Origin: Drechslerella dactyloides
Lineage: Eukaryota; Ascomycota; Orbiliomycetes; Orbiliales; Orbiliaceae
NCBI GenBank assembly: GCA_020064725.1
Contig: JAGTWJ010000019.1
Coordinates: forward strand, 1,984,001-2,048,000
Length of the DNA: 64,000 bases
Reading direction: 5' to 3'
Made by a program: the position numbers and the translations under genes. Every line of letters starts with the position of its first letter. Position 1 is the first letter of the stretch. Positions 55,612 through 64,000 of this stretch are shown in pieces. The notes beneath the pieces were generated by a model that did no database searches, was not told the origin of the DNA, and was given only the letters and a program-made list of their open reading frames with translations.

Positions 55612-57197
55612 CTTGATAAAATATGCGCGTGTGCGTCTTCCGTTCCTGCTGGAATTATCGTGTATCCGCGATAGCGTCTGTCCCCGTCGATAGGAGATTG
55701 GGAGCGCGGGTGGATCGATCGATCGAGCGATTGCAATGTCTGTCTGTCTGTCTGTCTGCGAGGAAGGTGGGCGGCAGGTGCCCTTCGTTCCGTTTGTTGT
55801 TGAGATGCGAGCGAGACGAGCGAGACGAGAAGCGATCGAAGAAAGGGGAAGGATGGCAAGGAAGTGTGCTCCAGCTCGCCCGACCGAACAAAAGAGCACT
55901 TCCTCACCTCACCGCCTCGCCAGTTACAGTTACAGTCTGGACCGCCGCCCTTCCTTTCTCTTTCGCCCGCCGCTGCTGGGAACTGCCTGCTGCCTTGGTG
56001 CGTGGCTGGCCTTTAATCTGATGCACAGGAGACTAAGCCCAGTCCTGTCCTGTACCGTACCGTACAATCCGCCAGGAGGGCACCGCTTGCAGTTCGCAGT
56101 CTGGTGTACACCTGCAGCCATGCGTGCGCATCGTTAGCTGGCGATGCTATAGCTACTTGCTACTGCTCCTGCTAGCTCTCCAGCTCCATCGATGCGAATC
56201 CAAATTATATTAATCAGTCCGCTAACGTTATATTGCACCCGCTGCCCGGCTTCCAAACAGGGAAGCACGAGACTAACTTTTTATAAAACGCACCGTGTAA
56301 TGGCAATTCTTCGCGGCCGAGCGCCCCCCTTCGCGCAAGCCTGGTTTCGATTTTCGATGCTGCGCTGCCGGCAATCAATCTCGCGTATTCCGCCGCGAGC
56401 GCGCCCCGAGTTTCGAAGCCCAGCCTGGCGTATCCTATACGGGTATGTCCTGCGTGTGTGCGTATAGTATATACTTAATTATACTAGTATGTAAATCTAC
56501 CAAGTATATGCACAGCGTAGCGTCGCGATCGATGATGAATAAATGTCCCGAGGTTGCGTGTATCCGCACCGCTACTGCAACAAGGCGTCTGCACGCGCAC
56601 GCCGACGTGTGCGCAATGCACGAGACTACGTTACTCTATGCATGGAATATATGCACAACGTCGAGCCGGCGTCTGGCCCCGCGGGAGACTACGTATCGTA
56701 TTGCTACCGGAATATAAGTATATACCCAGGAAGTATGTAAAACGAGATGGGATGTAAATCTAATCAATTCGTGTGGAGACTCGTATGCAATGAACGCTGG
56801 TCGTAATTACTTCCATGCAATCTGCGATCAATTCCATGCATGCATGCACGCACGCGGGCAATCCCCGCCGTTCGTTCGCTCATTCGCATGCAGGTCGCGG
56901 TCATCAGCGCAGTACTTCCGGTCCAGTCTACACGCTTCCCCCAAAAAAGAACCAACGCCTTCACATATGATGTCTATCTATGCTTGCATGTACGCCCCCG
57001 AAACTCGCGACGCTATTCCGATTGCCACCTCAACGGCGGTTTCAGGGTCCCTCGTGGGCTGGATGGTTGCGTCCCTGAAACTACCCATCGGCGCAAACTT
57101 TCAACTTGGCTGCTTCTTCCGCTTTATGTCCGGTATGCAGTCTCGACTGGTGAGTCTAGTCTAAATCAGCCTCGGACACGCGAAGCCGGGACGGTTT
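55612..57197. other. 1.6-kb spacer, ARF6 upstream / SSN3 downstream
   Basis: ARF6 upstream region on the left, with a TCTG/CTGT microsatellite (about 55737-55760) likely in its promoter or leader, and the SSN3 3' flank on the right. AT-rich patch 56460-56760. No gene or tRNA recognised; the open frames lack family features. Confidence 0.45.
55737..55760. repeat. CTGT tetranucleotide microsatellite
   Basis: Five to six CTGT units about 130 nt upstream of the ARF6 start codon (minus strand), so in its promoter or 5' leader. Confidence 0.75.
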
Positions 57198-58929
57198 CTA
57201 GTCGCCCGCCTTCATCCGTTTCGAGCGCGGTTGGAGACTATCGTCCGGCAAGCCGCTGCGCTTCGTCCCCGGCAGCGAACTCGTCCTGATGTCGTTGTCA
57301 TCCGAGCTGACCCTCCGGTGAGGGTAGTCGATCAGCGACCCTTCGAAGGCACTGCGTCACGGTTGCGTTACGTTAGCCATCGTAAACGTAAACTCGAGCA
57401 GCAGCGGGGAGCTCCGTGTCTCAGTCAAAGTCCGGGGTTGTGGGGTGTCTTGGTTTCAGCTTACTTCAGACTGAGCTTGGGGCCCTCTGTAAAGTACTTG
57501 TGCTCAAGGGCTTGCTGGGCTGTGAGCCGTTTTGCGGGGTCGAATTCGAGCAGCCCGCTTAGGAGCTCGTATCCGAGCTGGTTGGTCGCGCCGACTTGGT
57601 GGTACCATGTCTCCAGGTTGCACGAGTACGTCTTGAACGAGGCCATCTGCGGATACTCTGGCAGCTGCGTAATAGACGGCCACCTCTCCTCTGTAAAACT
57701 TGGTTAGAATGTTTGCTCGGAATGCCATCTATAGAGTTTAGTGGATTGAACGCACTGGTAGGAGTTCCGAGTATCTCGATGATCTTCTGCATCTGGTTTC
57801 GCTGGAAGGGCACTGTCTTCTTGGAGTCCATCTTGGCTTCCTCGCCTTTGAATATCGGCCGGAGAGCTAGCAGTTCTGCAAAAATGCACCCCACAGCCCA
57901 AAGATCTGTAAACGGCTGTCAGCCCGCCGGTCGTCAAATGCAGCTGGAACGTGACGCCAATATCCCTACCGATTGCAGCGGTGTAGTGTCTCGATCCCAG
58001 CAGCAGCTCCGGCGCTCGGTACCAGATCGTGACGACCACCTTGTCCCCGTTGAACAGCGCCGCGAGAGGCTTCCAGAACACCCTAGCCAGCCCGAGATCG
58101 CCAATCTTGACCTCCCCAGCGGCCGTGACCATGATATTCGCGGGTTTCAAGTCGCGGTGCATGACCCAATTCTGATGCAGGTAGGAGACGCCGTTGAGGA
58201 GCTGCCATAGTATCGAGCGGACGGTCGTTTCCGGGATGAGTCTCCGTTCGGGGTGCGAGTGGTGATGCACGATTTGCTAGAGAGAAAGAACGTAAGTGAC
58301 CGAGTATACGCAAATCGCGTAAACTGGGGCGGTCGACGGGCAAAACTAACCAGCAGGTCATGCTCGGCGTATTCGAAGACCATGTAGATGCACTTGTCCT
58401 CGAGTATGATCTCGTGGAGGTGGATGACATTTTCGTGCGAAAGCTCGCTATTAAGCTGCGGCCACCAACGACACCGTCAACGATTCCATTCGAGAAAAAA
58501 AAAAAAAGCTGTACGAACGCGTATCGACGACCGAAAGCTCCACTCACAGCCATCTCACGGCATGCTGACTGCGAAATGCCGGTGTAATTGATCACTTCGC
58601 CCTCCTTGTCGGGTTTGAACCTGTAGGACAACAACAACCGGTTAGCAAGCCTCGTCCAGCTGCTCTTTATCCGCCGAGTGGAACGCAGGCAGGCAGGCAA
58701 GCTGCACGTACTTCTTGATGGCAAAGTCGCCAGTGGTCCCTGGATGCCGCGAGCGGGCCTTGTAGACGCGGCCATAGGTGCCGGACGAGATGAAGCCGAT
58801 GATGTGGTACTTGTCGAGGACCTTGACCTTGGAGGTGTACGACGGGAGCGGCATTGCGGAAACAGGGGCAGCCGATGCAGGAGCTACCTTTTCTGCCATT
58901 GACGGTCCTTCGCCTTCATAGCGGGTCAC
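57198..58929 (-). CDS. SSN3: Mediator kinase Ssn3/Cdk8
   Basis: Cyclin-dependent kinase of the Mediator CDK8 module, regulating RNA polymerase II transcription with cyclin Ssn8. The start at 58929 opens [17 protein letters not shown]; Met11 is an alternative start. Motifs: [28 protein letters not shown] (glycine loop), [29 protein letters not shown] (the SxSACRE helix of Cdk8, in place of PSTAIRE), [40 protein letters not shown] (DLG instead of DFG), [60 protein letters not shown], and [11 protein letters not shown]. The last exon gives [42 protein letters not shown], closely similar to Aspergillus Ssn3. Six or so short introns; one contains a run of 13 T on the coding strand. Confidence 0.96.
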
Positions 58930-59455
58930 ATGTGGTATTTGTGGGCGGTCGTTTCCGTTCTGACGCAGCAGTAGAGCAGCGTAGCGTAGTAGCGTGGCCG
59001 GGTCAGCGAGCAGCAGCAGAAGCAGCTAAGGGAGGAAGCCTGCGGGACCAGACCAGGCCAGGCCGGCAGCAGCCTATGAGGGATCGAGATCCGGACTGGC
59101 AGGAGCTGAAGCGCCGGAGCTACGGACGGACCGGGACGAGTGGTGCCGACGTCGGGGGACCTGCTGGCTGGCTGGGGGCACTGCAAGCGGCGGAGCGATG
59201 GATGGGTGGATGGATGGATGGCATCGACGAGGGAAGGTTAGTTACATGTAGTGTCGTAGCCCGCCAGCTGAAGTTGCATCTTCATGCAGCGCTGTTGCCG
59301 GTGCCGTGCCTGTGTGGCGTGTTTGCATCTGGCGGTTCGAACGTTAACGTTCCCCGCGCGGCCAACTTAGCCGGCCGTCCTCGCCGCCCCGATCGAGATC
59401 CCCATCTGGACCCATCATCGCCCTCATCCAGACAGCTGCAGACAGACGGGCCACG
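58930..59455. promoter_or_regulatory. Shared upstream region, SSN3 / MFS transporter
   Basis: 526-nt GC-rich divergent region including a GATGGATG repeat (about 59196-59220) and a C/T-rich leader before the transporter start. No specific element recognised. Confidence 0.4.
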
Positions 59456-61137
59456 ATGAAGGACATCACGCCGTTCCTGCTCTTCAACATCCTCATCATC
59501 AGCCTCGGCTCCCTGCTCTTCGGCTACCACATCGTGCGTCTCCAGATCTCCATCTACCCGTCCGTCGCTTGCCGCCGCATCTCCCTCGCGTCCTTCTCCA
59601 CGCCGTCTACACGTTCACAAGTGCACTTCCCACGCTAACCAGTCCGTACATCTCCACAGGCCGAGCTGAACGCCCCCGAAGATGTCATCAGCTGTCGCAA
59701 GAACGGCGTCTCGCTGGACCTCAGCCTGCGCCCTTGCATCCCCATGAGCCCTCAAACCTACGGCTTCGTCACCTCCATCTTCTCCGTCGGCGGCCTCGGC
59801 GGCGCCATCACAGCCGGCTCAGTCGCCGACAAGTACGGCCGAAAGCGAGCAGCGCTCTTCTACTCCGCCGGGTTCATAATCGGCCCCATCTTCATGGCCT
59901 TCGCGTCCGACGTCACCACCCTGAGCATCGGTCGCCTCATCTCCGGGCTCAGCGCCGGCAGCTCAGTCGTTATCGCGCCCCTGTACATCCACAACGTCGC
60001 ACCCGCGGAATTCGCCGGTCTCTTGTACGTTGCCAACCGACCTACCAACCTACCAACCTACTAACCAACCGGCACACACACCCCAGCCGTGTGAAATGAG
60101 AATATGTACCCCGCTGACAGTATGTTATATCTAGTGGCGCATCGACACAGGTCATCGTCAACTTTGGCATCATCGTCGCCCAGCTCCTCGGCCTCTTCCT
60201 ATCAAACATCCCCTTCTGGCGTCTGATCCTCGCCATCGGCGGCTTCATCGGCCTCGCACAGGCCATCCTCCTCCCCTTCTGCGTCGAATCGCCCAAATGG
60301 CTCGCATCCGTCGGCAAGACCGGCCTAGCACGCCGCTCGCTCGCCAAGCTGCGCGGCCGGAACGACGTCGATGATGAAATCACCGTTTACAGTGCTATCG
60401 GCGTCGACGACGACGACGACCCCTTTTCCCACGAGGATGAAGGAACCGTCAGCCAGCGTCTGCTGGACAGCCCCACGGCGGAAGCCACGATCCACAAGAA
60501 GGTTACGCTGTACGAGTTCCTGACGGACCCTGCACGCCGTCGCCAGCTTACCGCAATCGTTGGCATCATGCTCGCGCAGCAGTTTATGGGGATCAACGCC
60601 ATCATCATGTACGGCGTTGGCATCCTCAAGGTCATCATCCCGAGTGGTGCGACGCTGATAAACGTGTGCGTATCGCTGCTGAATCTGCTCGTCACGGCGG
60701 GGGCCGCGCGGTACATCGATCAAGTGGGTCGCAAGTCACTGTTGTTAGCCTCCATCGCGGGAATGGGCGTCTTCTCCGCCCTCTTGGGCATCGGCATAAT
60801 CTTTAAGATTCAAGTGCTGTCGGGCGTTGCTACCCTGCTGTTCGTCGCCAGCTTTGCCATCGGTCTCGGCCCGCTGCCGTTCATGATCGCCTCGGAGCTC
60901 GTTGAGCACGACGCCGTCGGTGCGGCACAGAGCATTGGGTTGACGACGAACTGGCTGGCGACGTTTGCCGTTGCAGCAGGGTTCCCCACGCTGCGAGAGG
61001 TTGTTGGCGATGGGGAAGTCTTCTTCATCTTCGCGGCGTTGGGAATCGTCTTCTTCTGGTTCGTGCTGCAGGCTATCCCCGAGACCAAGGGGCGAACAGT
61101 AGACGAGGTTTGGGGCCATACTAGACGGGTTGATTGA
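59456..61137 (+). CDS. MFS sugar transporter (Vps73/YBR241C-like)
   Basis: Twelve-helix sugar-porter-family transporter, probably vacuolar or endosomal by similarity to yeast YBR241C/Vps73; substrate unknown but likely a hexose or polyol. The start MKDITPFLLFNILIISLGSLLFGYHI is TM1, then an intron to AELNAPEDVISCRKN. QTYGFVTSIFSVGGLGGAITAGSVADKYGRKRA carries the loop 2-3 GRKR motif. FASDVTTLSIGRLISGLSAGSSVVIAPLYIHNVAPAEF (TM4-5) is followed by an intron to GASTQVIVNFGIIVAQLLG and VESPKWL. A long acidic central loop (VDDDDDPFSHEDEG) comes next, then QQFMGINAIIMYGVGIL, IDQVGRKSLLLASIAGM, and the family end PETKGRTVDEVWGHTRRVD. About 500 residues. Confidence 0.92.
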
Positions 61138-61531
61138 GCGTGCGTAGAAATTTTGGCATAAATTGATTCCCCAGTGTTTCGAGTTACATACATATCGGCG
61201 ACATCTAGCTAGCGTCGTTATATCAAGCGGTAATTTAGAGTGGCTTTCAAGCGCATATACAGCTGGATCAAGCGGGTCACTTGTCTTATTGAATATAAAT
61301 TCAAGGAATTACTTCAGGAACAAAGTCACCCATTCATTGTTCATTGGTTGAGCTCTAGGAGCTAGATACGAGGCCAGCATACGTGAATCGACAAAACATT
61401 TAACGAACAGCTTGACAACAGAACAAAGAAGACCGCACACAAGCGCTTGATGACCGAACCTCGTTAAACTCCAAAAACCCGTGACCGGGAAAAAAAGGGA
61501 GAAGAGTGTTCGGCCGCGTCAAAGGCTTGAC
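61138..61531. other. Intergenic, convergent MFS transporter / INO1
   Basis: 394 nt between convergent stops, AT-rich, presumably both 3' UTRs. No gene recognised. Confidence 0.5.
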
Positions 61532-63323
61532 TTAAAAGAGCTTGTGCTCGAGAGTCATGTCAGACTCCGGCTGCAAGCCGACGCAAGCCCGGAAAATGTT
61601 GCAGAGGGCATTGCGCTGCTTGGCCAGAGCATTCACCACCGGGGTTCCGGGAGGTGTAAGGGGAGCCTAGATAATACCATTAGCACACATACGAACATCA
61701 TTCCAACACATACAACGGGGATTCTCTCACCTTGAGCATGAAGCTGAGGATGCTGAGCACCGGGTGGAAGTTCTTGTAGTCTCCTTCGTCCCCGTGCTTC
61801 CAGGTGATGCGGGTCATCATCTCAGTCACCAATGCAAGGTCGATGATCAATGGCGCCGCGAGCAGCGAGTCCTCGCACACATTGAAAATTCTAACGTAAC
61901 GCACAAACATTAGCGAGGATCCATCATCGTATATGTAGAGTTGAGGCACTCACGAGATGATCTGGCGGCCGCCAAGGAAGAGCTCGCCATAGTACTCGTC
62001 CAGAGCACGCTTGTGGTCGCCGACGGCGGGCATGTACTTGATCACGACCGTATGATCAGGATGCTCGCCCTCGGCGTACAGAACCTTGTTGGCAGCGACC
62101 ATGTCGTCGACGACATTCGACTTGGAGATTTCCTTGGATCGGAACTGCTTGTGTTCTGCAAGGTTCTTGCCATCACTGGGATATTGTTAGCTGGATGCAT
62201 GCTATCGCGAGGTGGATGGTGGCACTCACTTGTTTCCAAGATGGTTGTAGCTAGCAATAGAGGTGAGTTTGATACCGGCGGAGATCAAAAAGTCGACCAG
62301 AGCAGACTTCATCTTTGTCTGGCCGGACTTGAAGTCATCACCGCCAATATAGCTCTTGTACTGCTCGGCAAGCTCGATCACACCGGGCACGAACGTGTTC
62401 TGAGGCGATCCGTTGATGAAGGGGACGCGCTCCAAGATGCAGGCGATGGCAAAGACACTCGATGGCGCAACTTCCTCATGGCCAGACCTGACGGCCGCGA
62501 GGATGTTCTCCGCGGTATCATTGACACCCGGGATGATATCAGCATAGCGCTCGGTGTTCGCCGTCCACAACACGATGACCTTGTCAAGGTCGTTGTCTCG
62601 CTTGAAGTTCTGGATGTCCGCTCTGATTTTGTCCAGATGTTCCTGGCAGACAGTCGACCCTTTGAGCACGTTGTCCGCGCGATCCTCCTGGTTGGAAGCG
62701 ATGAAGTCAGGGTAGTAGATGGACGGGAGTGGCTTCAGCAGCTCCATCTCCTTCCGAACCTGCATCTTCAATGACGGCTCAAGAACCTTGGCACGGTCCA
62801 TGGCATCGGCAAGATTCATGCCGCTGATATCCCATCCACCGACAACCAAATCGTTCGGATGGATCATTGGCAAGAGCTTGTTGAAGGGGATGTTGATCTC
62901 CTCGCCCGTGATGGCGTCGTTCCCCAGCTTGATCGTAGAGCCCATGATCACGGAACCATAATAGTTTGCCTCCTGGAAGCCCTCACGCGTAGGCCATGAG
63001 AGCTTCCGACGGTTGGCAATGATACCAGCAGTCACGGTCGATCCATTGTTACCGCCCCACCCGACGAGCATCAGCCCGACCCTGGGGATCTTGCGCTCGA
63101 CCTTGAAGTCATAGTTGGTCTCGAACGGCGTCGCTTGCAGCTTGCCGCCGGGACCCTGAGCAACGCGGGTGGTGCGGTAAACATAGGAAGACTGGATGGC
63201 ATCATCCGTGTAGATGACATTCGGCGCCGAGACCGTAAACAATTCATCATTGGCATGGGCTCCCGAATGGTGCCCGTTCACGGCACCGTTGGTAGCACCA
63301 TTCGAATCAGCGTGGGGAGCCAT
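61532..63323 (-). CDS. INO1: Inositol-3-phosphate synthase
   Basis: NAD-dependent conversion of glucose-6-phosphate to inositol-3-phosphate, the committed step to phosphatidylinositol and inositol phosphates. The start (63321-63323) gives [21 protein letters not shown], a low-complexity leader, then [24 protein letters not shown]. The NAD site is [83 protein letters not shown] and [25 protein letters not shown] follow, then the catalytic-domain hallmark [61 protein letters not shown]. Three short introns follow; the end is [18 protein letters not shown]. Size near 530 residues, as in yeast Ino1. No clear inositol-responsive ICRE was seen upstream. Confidence 0.97.
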
Positions 63324-64000
63324 CGCGGCGGCAGATCAACAGAGTGATAGTAAGAGTCAAGAATTAAAAGTACGGGAGCAGATAGCTTCTTATAGCGGTG
63401 ATAAGAAACCTAACGGCCCACCGGAAGCGGCGGTGCGGTTAGAGTTGAAGGGGTGGTGGACCCTGCGACGATAGTATTTAGTACTCATTACGCACGATTT
63501 CAAAGATCAAGAGCTGTTCCGCGATGGCTTCACATACGAGGGCAGGAGATTCGAGAACGTGGTGGGCGGTTGTCCAGTCGATCTCTCGCTCGGGTGGCGA
63601 AAGATCACGCGTGTCGAATTGAAGCTGGATGAAGATGGGCTAAAGACACCGAAGGGTCTTGTATCGCGACCGATCGATAATATCACGAGAGATGGCGAAA
63701 GGAGAAGATGTAGACGTAAGCGTTGTGGTGGATGTGAAATTGCGAGTTGGGATGTGGTTTTGGCGAGAGAAGAGCAGAGCTGCAGCTTGATGGCCCAACC
63801 GATGCTTAAATACTTCTCAACAAGTACCGCCAGCTGGAAAACCGCCTCAGCCAATCCACTAGGGTAGCAATTGCGACTCTGCCACTGGGCCACCGGACAA
63901 GCGGGTACTTGTGGCTCCGAGCACGATATCGAGATCCATGTTCGAGCGTACTTATGGCGAGGGCGGCTTAGTTTGCTCTGAAGAAGGGCTATGCATGCGC
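63324..64000. other. INO1 upstream region and undetermined right end
   Basis: 677 nt. 63324-63480 is the INO1 upstream region. From about 63480 to 63870 both strands carry open frames: a plus-strand frame containing FKDQELFRDGFTYEGRRFENV without an ATG, and a minus-strand frame of 128 codons rich in Ser/Leu. Neither matches a family I know. A gene continuing beyond the window or a single non-initiating exon on the + strand is possible. Confidence 0.35.

Noticed and set aside
63507..63893. 128-codon minus-strand gene at the right end
   Set aside because: Ser/Leu-rich frame with no family features, overlapped by an equally plausible plus-strand frame.
63840..63910. tRNA-like GGTGGCCCAGTGGCAGAG on the minus strand
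   Set aside because: It resembles a D-arm, but no T-loop (GGTTCGA) follows at tRNA distance.

Overview
This window is chromosomal DNA from a filamentous ascomycete, most likely Pezizomycotina. Nearly every gene is split by short GT-AG introns (about 50-110 nt), genes lie on both strands without operons, and several proteins carry features typical of Pezizomycotina: the Atg18 block ending in VGGYLP...TEMWEP, the Ssn3 tail [12 protein letters not shown], an NRC-2 type kinase with a DFD loop ending [11 protein letters not shown], and a Cdc11-like LRR scaffold. I cannot place it to class. No tRNA, rRNA or CRISPR array was seen.

Left arm (1-23.1 kb), housekeeping: the 5' end of an OAR1-like short-chain dehydrogenase (-), V-ATPase subunit c'' (+), CCT-alpha/TCP1 (-), cytosolic-type prolyl-tRNA synthetase (+), the three-domain wybutosine enzyme TYW4/PPM2 (-), autophagy PROPPIN ATG18 (+), TFIIA gamma TOA2 (-), tRNA m5U methyltransferase TRM2 (+), a Cdc11/Nud1-like SIN scaffold (-) and a conserved-looking unknown (+).

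Middle (23.1-36.3 kb), accessory-like and visibly more AT-rich. It holds a small secreted LysM-like protein that appears only after splicing (-), about 2 kb with coding-like fragments and a possible LTR remnant, and a single-exon SET-domain protein (+). The glutathione-synthesis modifier GCLM (+) and the KEOPS kinase BUD32 (-) follow, with stop codons only 5 nt apart. Then come two tandem, diverged large paralogs of unknown function (-). This island is the most novel part; the paralog pair and the LysM-like gene are the best leads.

Right arm (36.3-64 kb), GC-rich housekeeping and signalling with long intergenic spacers full of microsatellites: phosphomannose isomerase (+), FAM32A (-), RHO4 GTPase (+), a DENN-domain protein (-), snoRNP factor BCD1 (+), NRC-2/Fpk-type AGC kinase (-), ARF6-class GTPase (-), Mediator kinase SSN3/CDK8 (-), an MFS sugar transporter (+) and inositol-3-phosphate synthase INO1 (-). 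Functional themes are tRNA modification and charging (TYW4, TRM2, BUD32, ProRS), polarity and membrane traffic (RHO4, ARF6, NRC-2, DENN, ATG18) and sugar/inositol/wall precursor metabolism (PMI, MFS transporter, INO1). They are not organised as a cluster.

Exon joins were deduced by reading splice sites by eye and checking frame and family similarity from memory. No alignment or transcript data were available.
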